Counted from the first letter of the stretch, positions 8,435 through 16,786 are shown. The stretch: DNA of 25,026 nucleotides from Perkinsus olseni (GCA_013115135.1 JABANP010000649.1:1-25026), one strand, 5' to 3'. A program made the numbers and translations. The notes: generated by a model not told the origin, from the letters alone.

Positions 8435-9202
8435 ACTTTTTTTGCGCTGATCATCTGAGAGATGAACGGTCGGTGATAGTTCAGTAATTTTGTGTTTTTA
8501 TGGAACTCTGCACTGAATACTCGCCGACGACAGGTGGTTATCTCTGTACACGCCTTACTATAGAGTATGGTGATAGATCGCTCTAGCGTCCCCGTTGTCA
8601 CCTATTTGTTTTCTCCTCGTTGTCAGTCCGTCATTAAAAAGTATTCTTACTCTGGTATAGTTTTGTCAAACTCGTGGCGAAACGAAGTACGATATACGTT
8701 GCTGTACCGAAGAGTAGATTTTTCGCCTGCGTCATGCGTGGGTGGGTTTTGTTAAAAGCGGGGCGTCATCGACAACATTGCCGTGTCATCCAGTGACGCA
8801 TGGCTCTTTGTGCTTCTGCGAAGTAATCGCGACGAATAGACCCTAGATTCGTCCTTTTCTGCTGTCTTCTTCGAAATGACTGGCATAGCACGGCATACCA
8901 TCTCGATGGTGCGTACACCTTAAAGAGTCCCCCTCTCAGTAACTCGTCATGGGTTGCGTTGTTATTTCTGGTAAAAATGTCGAACGCACGGCATGAACCG
9001 GTATGAAAGTTTTTAGGAAGAAACCCCAACATCTTGCAGATCATTATTGCGGTACAAGGCTAACAATGGAGTTTCACCCGCGATATGAAAAACACTAGTG
9101 AAAAACACATTTTACATTTCACATCGCAAAATTCACATCCAACAAGTGAAATTTAGTCAAAAACGCGTGAAACACCTGAGGCGTTTTTCACTCGCGGTGT
9201 AA
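8435..9202. other. Gene-free stretch
   Basis: No gene is supported. From about 9085 the sequence is AT-rich and repeats GTGAAA and TTTCAC in both orientations (9090-9200), so it is rich in potential stems and might be the end of a non-autonomous DNA element. Confidence 0.4.
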
Positions 9203-9240
9203 AACGCGAAGCAACTTCGCGTTCCTCGCGAAGATCGCGA
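9203..9240. repeat. Chained inverted repeats, wider centres
   Basis: AACGCGAAG-CAA-CTTCGCGTT (9203-9223) shares an arm with CTTCGCG-TTCCT-CGCGAAG (9215-9233), which shares an arm with TCGCGA-AGA-TCGCGA (9226-9240). It zigzags like the 7-8-7 scars but with centres of 3, 5 and 3 nt and centre spacings of about 11 and 9. Confidence 0.85.
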
Positions 9241-9330
9241 AATTCTCAAATTTTACTAAACTCAATTCCAGCAGATGAGAGAAGAAAGTTCAGTTAGCTA
9301 CGCCAGTGCCGGTCTGCTGGTGCTACGAAT

Positions 9331-9368
9331 TAATCAGAATACGACAGGCTAATCAGAATACGACAGGC
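9331..9368. repeat. Exact 19-bp tandem duplication
   Basis: TAATCAGAATACGACAGGC occurs twice in direct succession. It lies just outside the 3' end of the transposase remnant. Confidence 0.95.
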
Positions 9369-9378
9369 ACGAGAGACT

Positions 9379-9879
9379 CTACTTGGCAAAACCAACACGC
9401 CTGCGAACGTGACACCGACGTCTCCGAGACGTCGTCTCGTATACAGAAAAATCGAAACGCTTGAGGAAACCAAAGGCACGTTCGACGATGCTGCGCATCG
9501 GAGCTTGCCTCTGGTTTGTCAGAGGATCTCCGAGTTTACCCAGGCGCACAGCCTCTCTATGGATATACAGGTCGTGGCGTGCTCCAATCCACGTCAAGCT
9601 CACACGGACGATACGGCCACGGATGTCAACCACAGCCTGTATTTTCACGACATGAGATTTATACTTGGGTTGGCAGTAACAACGTTGGTTCTGACTAGGT
9701 CGACGGATGCAGATGGGAAACACATCAACATGCCTAATGACGTTCTTAAAAAGACCAATCTCTCCAAAGCGAGGGAGACTCAGCGGGACGTAGGGGTGCT
9801 GGAGCAGGAAGTCGTGCAGTCGTATCTCAAGATCAGCCACTGTCTGAGAAAAAGAACCTCCACATGATGAAGACCACAT
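9379..9879 (-). pseudogene. PIF/Harbinger-type (DDE_Tnp_4) transposase fragment
   Basis: The 166-codon frame carries the hallmarks of this transposase family: VDVFPICIRRP with the first catalytic Asp (residue 52), a KSHVVKIQAVVDIRGRI block, WIGARHDLYIHRE with the second Asp (103), and SIVERAFGFLKRF with the catalytic Glu (133). Only 29 residues separate the second Asp from the Glu. Family members normally have a longer segment there (GDSGY-like and further), so an internal deletion after LGD at 116-118 is likely. The N-terminal part is short as well, and I see no partner MYB-like gene nearby. The enzyme would cut and paste a DNA transposon; this copy is probably inactive. Confidence 0.8.
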
Positions 9880-10431
9880 CTGGTCCTCAATGAGGACTCC
9901 TCATCTCATGGTCAGAGTTCTGCTTGTAACCTGAGGCAACTAGGAGACCTAGTAGGCCACTAGCTGCGAGGCTACTAATCTCGCAATAGCACTGGAGCTC
10001 GGAAGCTAGGAGCGCTAACCCCGTAGAGCAAGAGCTTGGAATTCTACGTCACCACTTGGGTAGTAGGTGACGTTTACGGTACGGTCCTCCAAGCTGCATG
10101 TCTTGCTGAGTGAAGGCCCGGGCTTTGCCTGGAGAAAGTTCAAGCAAGCGTAGCAAGCATCGTTTGTGCGCGAGCTGCTCGCGCGCCCCCGTGATCGACC
10201 AAAGTGGTAGCAACTGTATGTTGCGTTCGTGGTTGTAGGGAGCGGAACCCGGCGTGAGAAGGTCTTCCGGGGCGGTTCCGGGGGAATTTTTCCATTACCC
10301 TTGGTTAGTTATCTGGGAGACATTGCCTGTGTGCTTGCGTGCAAGGCAATGTGACTGTGTTATGTTGGCCGCTGGCCCGAGGCGTGTTGGACATCCTGGC
10401 GATGTCTGCCGGTCTTCGGGTCTCGGGCTAA
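9880..10431. other. Gene-free stretch with hairpins
   Basis: No gene is supported. Inverted repeats include ACGTCACC with GGTGACGT (10046-10073), a perfect 8-1-8 palindrome at 10168-10184 and ACATTGCCT with AGGCAATGT (10320-10352). Confidence 0.5.
10168..10184. repeat. Perfect 8-1-8 palindrome
   Basis: GCGCGAGC and GCTCGCGC flank a single T at 10176. It has no partner centre 7 nt away. Confidence 0.95.
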
Positions 10432-11088
10432 TTACTCTGGCAAGAATTACTGCAGGCTTCTCTCGTCACTCAATCCCGATCAAGTAACAGGCTTTCATCC
10501 GACCACGCAATCTTTCGAAGACAATATCCTCAAGTTGTATCTCGTCCTGCGCGCCACAAACTCGAGCGGCTCTACCCCTCCAACCACCACTTGGCTTTGC
10601 TCATGCCCGTCATACGCTGCACTGGGAACCACCACATTGTTGTGGCCCAAGCCATACAGGCTATTATCGATCGTCGCCGACCTGATGCTACCCCAGTTAG
10701 ATCCACGGGTCGAAACAGGGCCACTACGGCCTCGTCGGGGGCACCCCCAATCGTGCATCACCCAATAATTAAGCCGGTATCTCCTACGATGCTGGCGGGG
10801 GTGGTCCCTGACGTCACAAACCACCTCGGTCGACAACTAACTACCGCCCACAGGAACTCTCCTCCACTGTCCACAGCAACACCGAAGACGGAAGACGCGA
10901 GCAATGCTTTCCGAGGTCTTCCGGCTTTGGGCTCACGAGTTGCACCAGTCCGAAAATGTTACGATTCCGTCGTGTTAGGTCAATGCATACCATTCGGGAA
11001 GGAGTCTGAAGCCGCAACTCTCCCTGTCCCTCCCCGGGCATGCCGGCACTGTCGACCATGTTGCTTCACTTGTGTCATCTCCCTCTGA
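10432..11088 (+). CDS. Long open frame of unknown product
   Basis: The frame is open for 218 codons from the stop at 10429 to the stop at 11086, with the first ATG only at 10591, so any coding part before it would need an upstream exon. The first section looks like real protein (SDHAIFRRQYPQVVSRP, LERLYPSNHHLALLM, VAQAIQAIIDRRRPDATPV). The later part becomes rich in Thr, Pro and Ala and ends in a Cys-rich tail (ACRHCRPCCFTCV). I do not recognise it. A decayed mobile-element protein or one exon of a host gene are both possible. Confidence 0.35.
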   Translation, partial: LLWQELLQASLVTQSRSSNRLSSDHAIFRRQYPQVVSRPARHKLERLYPSNHHLALLMPVIRCTGNHHIVVAQAIQAIIDRRRPDATPVRSTGRNRATTASSGAPPIVHHPIIKPVSPTMLAGVVPDVTNHLGRQLTTAHRNSPPLSTATPKTEDASNAFRGLPALGSRVAPVRKCYDSVVLGQCIPFGKESEAATLPVPPRACRHCRPCCFTCVISL

Positions 11089-11335
11089 TGGCGCGGCCGC
11101 GGGAGTTCGTGCCGATGTTGCGTGGCCCCGTGTTGACTGGGCAGGACGGCCTTCTGGTCGTCGAGGGCCTTTAAGACATACGGTGACCAGTGTGCGATGC
11201 GAGAAGACTGAAGAGGCTATGCGGGCGGCAGGAAGTTTGCAGATACCTGACGCCGCCTCGGGTACGAGGGTTCATGAGCATTCCAGTGAGCTTAATCGAA
11301 GATCCTGCTCTGCATTCTCATGTTTTATCCTTTAG
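11000..11335 (+). CDS. Overlapping open frame, possible continuation
   Basis: In the frame next to the 10432 frame, an open stretch reads through PGHAGTVDHVASLVSSP, VRADVAWPRVDWAGRP and VRCEKTEEAMRAAGSL to a TAG at 11333-11335. Its composition is more protein-like than the end of the previous frame, so the coding frame may switch here (frameshift or small intron). An ATG lies at 11072. No family is recognised. Confidence 0.25.
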   Translation, partial: RSLKPQLSLSLPGHAGTVDHVASLVSSPSDGAAAGVRADVAWPRVDWAGRPSGRRGPLRHTVTSVRCEKTEEAMRAAGSLQIPDAASGTRVHEHSSELNRRSCSAFSCFIL

Positions 11336-11880
11336 GTAGTCCTCCCAGTATCCCCGCACCGCCGCCGCTGAATACCGAAGCGACGATTTCCCGAGTTGCC
11401 ATCGCAGCATCTCCAGTATTCCACTGTACAAGGCGCGTCAGCAAATATCGCATTGTGCATCGGCTGACCTTCCATAGATTCCCACCCTTCGTCGTCGAGC
11501 AAGCCTCGTACCATAGGTGGCGTCCCAAGTCCGGATAGTCAACCCGCACAAGCCCCGCAGGCCCGCCCGCACACTTATTCACCATCCCTTGCCGTCCCAT
11601 CCGTTCAACCGTCCCATTCCTTGGCCGGAGGTAGAGGGTAGGTCGAGTCTGTGACCGTCACACTGTCTTAGTAGCATAATGACAGTGACAGTCACGGTAC
11701 CAGCACAGTTAGCCTGTGATAACGCCACAGTGCTGTCTTGTATTCGTCAAGTAGACCCACACTCTTGTAGGTGAAGGGTGCTTCTGGCTTCTGGCTATGA
11801 GCTTATTTACCCGGGTCTCGGTTAGAGCTTTATGCTTGTCCGGACCGCGGGTAAGAAATAAGAGCTCGCCCGGGAGTATA

Positions 11881-11907
11881 ACTTTACGCCGCACTGCGGC
11901 CTAAAGT
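11881..11907. repeat. Nested hairpin
   Basis: ACTTTA and TAAAGT enclose CCGCA-C-TGCGG (11889-11899), a stem with small internal loops and a 1-nt centre. Confidence 0.8.
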
Positions 11908-11936
11908 GAGTCGTAGAGTTACAGCGTCTTGTACGA

Positions 11937-11951
11937 CTGCGGCAGCCGCAG
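11937..11951. repeat. Perfect 7-1-7 palindrome
   Basis: CTGCGGC and GCCGCAG flank a single A at 11944. Confidence 0.95.
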
Positions 11952-11982
11952 TAAGAAGCAGACATCACTTACGTGGTAGGGA

Positions 11983-12004
11983 ACTGGGACTCCCAATCTG
12001 GGAG
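11983..12004. repeat. 22-nt 7-8-7 palindromic scar, one changed base
   Basis: N = ACTGGGAG in both outer copies. The middle reverse complement at 11990-11997 has one base changed. Mirror centres are at 11990 and 11997. Confidence 0.8.
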
Positions 12005-12086
12005 ATGACGCCCGAAAGTGGATGTCACGAATAAGTCCGATCGAAACCTGTTCCGTAAGTACGAGAGATGGGACCGACGCTGAGAA

Positions 12087-12108
12087 TCCAGAAATTCTGG
12101 ACCAGAAT
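12087..12108. repeat. 22-nt 7-8-7 palindromic scar, perfect
   Basis: N = TCCAGAAT. N1-7, reverse complement (12094-12101) and N2-8 match at all 14 constrained positions. Confidence 0.95.
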
Positions 12109-12121
12109 GGAAAGCAACGCA

Positions 12122-12143
12122 TTCAGTGGTACTGAATCAGTAC
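12122..12143. repeat. 22-nt 7-8-7 palindromic scar, one mismatch
   Basis: N = TTCAGTAC, reverse complement at 12129-12136, one mismatch at 12128. It begins only 14 bases after the previous scar ends. Confidence 0.85.
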
Positions 12144-12174
12144 GTTGTGACGTGACGAGGTCCAGACCGTCTCG

Positions 12175-12196
12175 AATGCTGACAGCATCATGCTGT
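12175..12196. repeat. 22-nt 7-8-7 palindromic scar, one mismatch
   Basis: N = GATGCTGT, reverse complement at 12182-12189, one mismatch at 12175. The second centre is also that of a perfect 8-1-8 palindrome (12181-12197). Confidence 0.85.
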
Positions 12197-12232
12197 CTAC
12201 AATCACCAGAGGGCATGGAGCGTGATGTCTAG

Positions 12233-12254
12233 CAGCTATTATAGCTAAGCTATA
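12233..12254. repeat. 22-nt 7-8-7 palindromic scar, one mismatch
   Basis: N = TAGCTATA, reverse complement at 12240-12247, one mismatch at 12233. Confidence 0.85.
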
Positions 12255-13283
12255 CCTTAAAGACACACGGCGTCGACTTGAAGCGGTCGACCCTCTTGAC
12301 TAGAGTCTTGTCGAGTTTTCGGAATGCCTAGACTGGTAAAACCGTGACGGCGGGGGATTGGGAGGAAGCGGTTAGAACCGCCGCCCCCTTTAACTTAGCA
12401 CTCTCGGTATAAAGTGCTACAGATGTGTTGTCTCATACAGTACCACCCTAGTACTCAACTGATTCGAACAGACCACTTTCGTCTCGCGTCAAGCCATTGA
12501 ACGGGAAACCTCGTTTTGACGAGCGATTGAATTTTCCCTATCATACAACCGGTGGCCGCCACGAGCTCGCCTTCGTCGGTCAATCGCAAACCTCAATGGA
12601 ACAGAGGAGAGGTGAAAGCTCTCGCGTGAAAGTTCGTTGGCCGCCTCATCCCCATCATCGAAGTACCACATAACTGTCGCTAGACGAGAGACGCTATAGC
12701 GCACGCACTTCACGGCGGCAAGGGGAGCATTCCCGCATAGTGCATTGCGGGCACCATTCAGGGCTGCAATCCCGCAGTGAGTGCCACCCTGATTGTTTGA
12801 CTGCGCGACGAGAATGGACCGCCGCGGTAGTCTCCTACATATCATCTGAATCGGTGGTATGTTACTATTGTTACAGTAGTCGAATCGACAGAGTCAATCC
12901 GGTGCGCGGCAGTGCCGCGGCGGCACGGGACAGGAGCCTAGCTGTCCCGGGGACAGTGTCCCCTCTCAGAAAGGAGCTGCCCTTCTAATATGAGACTAAA
13001 GGGACCGCTGAGGTGCCTCAACCTCATCCTGCCTGGGCTCTCATTCGTGAGAGCTACTGCACGTCTACAATGTGTGAGTCATTCGATTCCCTGTGTTAGA
13101 ATCTGGCATGGTTTTGGAAGGGAGACAGGGAGCCATTGAGGACTTCTCGTGGCTATAAGCCACTAGCTAGCTCGCAGGTGTGCTACTTGGCCAGCCCATT
13201 CGAGCGAGTTCATCAAGCAGATCGTTCTACCAAGCTGAATGCCCGGTACTGCTTTGCCAGTTATTAAGTCTTGACAAGTCGCA

Positions 13284-14906
13284 ATGATCCAACTAACTAT
13301 TCTATGCATCATTTATGCTGTCCACGCGGAGTTCACGGGTAGGGCGGCGGTCTTCCATGCTACGACGACTAACCTTTGCAATAAAGATGCGAAGGACGCT
13401 CATGGCAATCTCGTCCCCTGTGGCATATCTCGAGCTAGAGAGACTCTCGGGCTGACGTTGCCTGGTATGGAGGACGGTTCTCTCACTACAAGGGAGCATA
13501 TCATTATTGCTAGAGATGGCAACGTGAGGGTCAAAGCTATGCCAAGCCGCCCTTATCAGTATTTCATGTACACCGAGACCCTAAAGAACGTCAAAGTTCA
13601 TCAGCTGTACAACCACCAAGCCATCGCCCTCATCGACAGTACGCCCGAGTTCGAAGCGCAGCGCCTCTACGGTACCGGGCTGAGTAAAGATGGTTGGACT
13701 GACGAAGGCACGACCAGTCTCGACGGCAAAGCGTTACACAGGTGGACCAAGCGTGGGCCGCAAGGCCTCGATAAGGCTTCTGGCTTCAATTACACAGCCG
13801 TCTATCAGACTGGTATGTACCCTGATATTTGGACGTTCTATACCGACTCAGATGACTCAGCACCTGTGAAGCTGGTCGGGTCTAACTCCTTCTGCAACAA
13901 GGCCTTGCAAGTTACAGAGTACTCCAACTACCGCACTTTGGATGAAACGCTCACTGTGGAGGACTCTATCAAAGAGATGCACGCCATGTATGGTATCGGG
14001 TCTCGCATATTATCCGTTGGAGAGAGTCAGGAGGTTCCTAAAGTATGTGAAGATCTCTTGGAGGCTCCCTACGTGTGTGAGTCTGAACGGGAGTTCTTCG
14101 GAGACGGTCAAGAGGTTGACTGGATACCTTCTGGCAGGAGGATGCGTGGAGCCACAGAAAGCCAGGATATCATCCCGTACTTCGACGTTGCCGAGGGCAC
14201 TGCGGCTTATACGTTCTTCCATCACCAATATGAGAGGCGCCTCCTTCAACTGCTCAAATTTGAGTTCCCCAGCAATTGCAACAACACCGATGGAACTACT
14301 GCTCTGAACTTCTGCCTCTTCGTCGCCGTCGATGCGACTATGTCGACTTACACGCTGAAGGCAGGGCTGACGTTCGTTGATGTGAATGATAAGAACAAGA
14401 AGGCTTCCCTCTACGTCGCTGTTGTAATCGGAAAGGAACTCGGCAACCGTGTTCTGAGGTTGGAGTCCGTGGCCCAGGGAACAGCTACGATATGGCAGGT
14501 GGGGGAAGGAGCCAGTCTTAGCATCGATGTAACGGTTGCTGGCAAGGTCTCCGATGATACGGCGCAGCAGATATTCAAGGCTGAAATACAGATATCGGTT
14601 TCATTCAACGTGAATCTCCCCGTGGTCGGAAGCGTCATGGACTGTACCGCCTATGCGAAAATTGCCGTCACAGCGGCTCCGAACAACGTTATCACGGCCT
14701 ATGGTGAGATCGGTAGGAGCATTTCCCTGCTCGTCGCTGGCGCTGGTGCTGGGGTTAACATTAAGGGGAACACACTCGACAACCAGCCTAACAAGTGGAC
14801 TTTCAAGTCGGAGATATTCTTTACCGCGTGGGTGAATGTCATCTTATGGAGCAATCACTGGAGGTGGAGTTTGGAGTTCTGGAATACTAAAGCGGTATAC
14901 TTCTGA
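13284..14906 (+). CDS. Secreted protein of unknown function, 540 residues
   Basis: This is the only long intact single-exon gene in the window. The ATG at 13284 is chosen because it begins a signal peptide (MIQLTILCIIYAVHA, cleavage likely before EF), and the frame runs unbroken to TGA. The mature protein should enter the secretory pathway. It has eight cysteines outside the signal (32, 46, 204, 255, 265, 332, 344, 454), enough for disulfides, and sequons at N169 and N333. Residues 140-215 (WTKRGPQG, MYPDIWTFYTDSDDSAPVKLVG) resemble a small beta-barrel module in general style only. From about 340 the chain alternates hydrophobic and polar residues, so an all-beta C-terminal half is likely. 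There is a glycine/alanine-rich hydrophobic patch (LLVAGAGAGVNI) near 482-493. I recognise no family. No 1-nt-centred palindrome of 7 or more bp was found inside it. Confidence 0.85.
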   Translation: MIQLTILCIIYAVHAEFTGRAAVFHATTTNLCNKDAKDAHGNLVPCGISRARETLGLTLPGMEDGSLTTREHIIIARDGNVRVKAMPSRPYQYFMYTETLKNVKVHQLYNHQAIALIDSTPEFEAQRLYGTGLSKDGWTDEGTTSLDGKALHRWTKRGPQGLDKASGFNYTAVYQTGMYPDIWTFYTDSDDSAPVKLVGSNSFCNKALQVTEYSNYRTLDETLTVEDSIKEMHAMYGIGSRILSVGESQEVPKVCEDLLEAPYVCESEREFFGDGQEVDWIPSGRRMRGATESQDIIPYFDVAEGTAAYTFFHHQYERRLLQLLKFEFPSNCNNTDGTTALNFCLFVAVDATMSTYTLKAGLTFVDVNDKNKKASLYVAVVIGKELGNRVLRLESVAQGTATIWQVGEGASLSIDVTVAGKVSDDTAQQIFKAEIQISVSFNVNLPVVGSVMDCTAYAKIAVTAAPNNVITAYGEIGRSISLLVAGAGAGVNIKGNTLDNQPNKWTFKSEIFFTAWVNVILWSNHWRWSLEFWNTKAVYF

Positions 14907-14931
14907 AGGCCAGCTGGTGGCACGGCAGCTG

Positions 14932-14956
14932 CCATGGATGGGACTCCCTTCCATGG
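14932..14956. repeat. 12-1-12 palindrome, one mismatch
   Basis: CCATGGATGGGA and TCCCTTCCATGG flank a single C at 14944, 26 bases after the stop codon of the 540-residue gene. It could also form a stem in the 3' end of the transcript. Confidence 0.9.
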
Positions 14957-15004
14957 AGGTCTCAACTTCTCGCTGAATCTAAAAGCAGCTGCTACCTCAG
15001 AGTA

Positions 15005-15026
15005 TACAATAGTATTGTAACAATAC
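15005..15026. repeat. 22-nt 7-8-7 palindromic scar, perfect
   Basis: N = TACAATAC, reverse complement at 15012-15019. All 14 constrained positions match. A further mirror (ATACT-C-AGTAT, 15023-15033) continues the zigzag. Confidence 0.95.
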
Positions 15027-15395
15027 TCAGTATCGGGAAATTCTGACAGCTCACTGAGCCTTTACGTGAGAGGCTTCTCATTTTATGGACCCTTAATAGT
15101 CGCTTGGTTTCCATTTGATTGTTCTGAACTCTTTATGGATTGAGGATAGTACTTATTTTCATTCGGCCAAGTAAATGGTTCTCGAGAAACTATTAAATAA
15201 CACAAGTCAACTCTGTAGAGAAGTCTTCTTGACATATCCAAGGTGTGTCCTAGTCGGAATGACTCCGCCGATGGCTATCGTTACCTTCACGATGAATTCC
15301 ACTTTTTGCCGTTTCCGTCAGTCCGATTTGGTCGATTTCCTTGGAAGCCCAACCACCAAATTCTCATCATGTTGGGTTACAGTTGTCAACATACG

Positions 15396-15417
15396 TATTT
15401 GACTCAAATAATTTGAG
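15396..15417. repeat. 22-nt 7-8-7 palindromic scar, perfect
   Basis: N = TATTTGAG, reverse complement at 15403-15410. All 14 constrained positions match. Confidence 0.95.
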
Positions 15418-15644
15418 GTGACAGAAGTCTTGTGTCACGAGACGCTCCCGTGTCGGGAGTTTCAATAGGGCGCAGGAGACTCTGTCAAAGTTTGCTGGAT
15501 CAAATAGGCTCTGACGAGTATTGACCCTGGATCTGGGTTCAAATACAAGGTCTCGAATCTGGAACGCGGCATTATTCAACTTCGAAGACAAGGATCTCAC
15601 GGCGTGGATGAGAGGATGTCCCCAGAGAGGCCAGAGGGGGTGGC

Positions 15645-15666
15645 CCCCTCCGGGAGGGGCCCTCTT
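15645..15666. repeat. 22-nt 7-8-7 palindromic scar, two mismatches
   Basis: N = CCCCTCCC, reverse complement at 15652-15659. The right copy has two mismatches at its end. GC-rich low complexity makes this one less certain. Confidence 0.6.
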
Positions 15667-15772
15667 GGTCTATGACCTAGTGTGTTCGAATATCGCAGCT
15701 GATACGACGATACTGGTGACTAGTATCAAGATTCAATACCTCAATATGTAAAAGTATCAATGTGTGCGCCAT

Positions 15773-15851
15773 ATCAACTTCGAGATTCGAACTCGGGCCC
15801 CCGTAGACTGGCGCCTGAATCTAGCGCCTAGGACCACTCGGCCAAACTGTC
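15773..15851 (-). tRNA. tRNA-Leu(CAG)-like, degenerate
   Basis: On the minus strand the A-box region TGGCCGAGTGGTCCTAGGCG and the T-loop GTTCGAATC match eukaryotic tRNA-Leu. The anticodon loop TTCAGGC gives CAG, and an extended variable region is present as expected. The stems are poor: two mismatches in the anticodon stem (CTAGA/GCCAG), one in the T stem, and a mismatch plus several G-T pairs in the acceptor. I read it as a tRNA-Leu pseudogene or a tRNA-derived repeat rather than a working gene. Confidence 0.55.
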
Positions 15852-15945
15852 GATGTCGACGTGCATAGATGCTGCCCCAGGCCGTATGCAGTACATTATT
15901 CGAAATTGATAGCCTCAGCGAAGACCATTCCAAAGTCAACTCTCA

Positions 15946-15964
15946 CCAGTAATACTATTACTGG
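15946..15964. repeat. Perfect 9-1-9 palindrome
   Basis: CCAGTAATA and TATTACTGG flank a single C at 15955. The following AT-rich bases contain further mirror copies, including TATTAGCC-TTCAC-GGCTAATA. Confidence 0.95.
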
Positions 15965-16054
15965 ATACTACTAATCATTACTAAATTTATTAGCCTTCAC
16001 GGCTAATAGTAATAGTAATCGCACTCAATATGCTGCAACGAAACGCTCTTATGC

Positions 16055-16124
16055 GCCGCTATCGTCTAGTGATTAGGACGTTAGTTGTGGCCGTGACAAC
16101 CCCGGTCCAAATCCGGGTAGCAAC
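16055..16124 (+). tRNA. tRNA-His(GTG)-like, degenerate
   Basis: The D-arm region TCGTCTAGTGATTAGGAC, the anticodon loop TTGTGGC (GTG, His) and a fully paired T arm (CCCGG/CCGGG around TCCAAAT) are recognisable in the right order and spacing over 70 nt. The acceptor pairs at 5 of 7 positions. The anticodon stem GTTAG/CGTGA pairs poorly. Eukaryotic tRNA-His has the same loop followed by CGTGG, so the 5' side has probably decayed. It is likely a pseudogene, though an unusual functional tRNA cannot be excluded. Confidence 0.5.
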
Positions 16125-16153
16125 TTTGATCGGGCAGCTCCAACAATGCGACA

Positions 16154-16175
16154 GTCTTAAGTTAAAACTTTTAAC
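16154..16175. repeat. 22-nt 7-8-7 palindromic scar, one mismatch
   Basis: N = GTTTTAAC, reverse complement at 16161-16168, one mismatch at 16156. The second centre is also a perfect 8-1-8 palindrome (16160-16176). Confidence 0.75.
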
Positions 16176-16408
16176 TGCACGAGGAACCGTCTACCGGCCA
16201 TTGGCTTTCCATACGTGCTAGGATAGCGCTGCGATTTGTACTTCGCGGCAGAGTACATCACCTCGGCCATTATGTCTAAAAAACTTATATGTCTTCTTAA
16301 CCGGGCCACCAAACTAGGCTGGGGGAGGCGCTGGAATTAAGTGATGGATTCTGCATCGCACAGGCACTCGATGGCTGTGTTTTATGAGCCGCGAACCGTG
16401 AAAATGCA

Positions 16409-16430
16409 GGACAATGATTGTTCAACAATC
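16409..16430. repeat. 22-nt 7-8-7 palindromic scar, one mismatch
   Basis: N = GAACAATC, reverse complement at 16416-16423, one mismatch at 16410. The second centre is also a perfect 8-1-8 palindrome (16415-16431). Confidence 0.85.
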
Positions 16431-16612
16431 AACATCGGGTCCGGATCAAGTAAAGTATGAGTTTTCTTGCCATCTTCTCTAAGAGACCCTTTTTTTCATC
16501 AGCAATCTCTCGGAGGAACGATTGGGAAGAACCGTTCTTTTCGTTTCAGCCACCCTGTTGACGGTATGCCTGTGCGGCCTAGTCGTATTAATCGCACCTT
16601 GCTTGCGCGAAG

Positions 16613-16704
16613 TCCTTAGTTCGATGTTCGGCTCAGGCGCTTCTCCTCGCAAGTTGAATCCTTAGTTCGATGTTCGGCTCAGGCGCTTCTCCTCGCAAGT
16701 TGAA
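16613..16704. repeat. Exact 46-bp tandem duplication
   Basis: Two identical 46-bp units, 16613-16658 and 16659-16704, each beginning TCCTTAGTTCGATGTTCGG and ending CGCAAGTTGAA. No difference is seen between the copies, so the event is recent or this is an assembly artefact. Confidence 0.95.
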
Positions 16705-16738
16705 TCGTGGTGGCCTAAGAATTCGGCAACAATTCATA

Positions 16739-16767
16739 ATTTGTGGCAACCAACTTGTGCCACAAAT
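16739..16767. repeat. 10-bp inverted repeat beside tRNA-Arg
   Basis: ATTTGTGGCA and TGCCACAAAT are exact reverse complements 9 bases apart, 19 bases beyond the 3' end of the minus-strand tRNA-Arg gene. Confidence 0.9.
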
Positions 16768-16786
16768 ACACTCGGGAAAGAATAGC

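Larger units (their letters stand above)
11336..13283. other. Gene-poor, palindrome-rich stretch
   Basis: No gene with a recognisable product. From 11650 to 12420 short palindromes follow one another almost continuously; five 7-8-7 scars and several simple ones are listed separately. A 118-codon minus-strand frame at 12489-12845 shows no domain. The 280 bases before 13284 should hold the promoter and leader of the 540-residue gene, but I recognise no element in them. Confidence 0.5.
14907..15772. other. Gene-free stretch after the 540-residue gene
   Basis: No gene is supported. The stretch right after the stop codon is full of palindromes: 14932-14956, a chain at 15005-15033, GCTCA-C-TGAGC at 15049-15059, 15396-15417, CTCCCG-TGT-CGGGAG at 15445-15459 and 15645-15666. 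Confidence 0.5.
16125..16786. other. Spacer between tRNA loci
   Basis: No gene is supported. It contains two scars, a perfect 46-bp tandem duplication and an inverted repeat at 16739-16767 next to the tRNA-Arg gene. Confidence 0.5.

Noticed and set aside
12489..12845. 118-codon minus-strand open frame
   Set aside because: No motif, and the composition is not convincing. It lies in palindrome-rich non-coding DNA.
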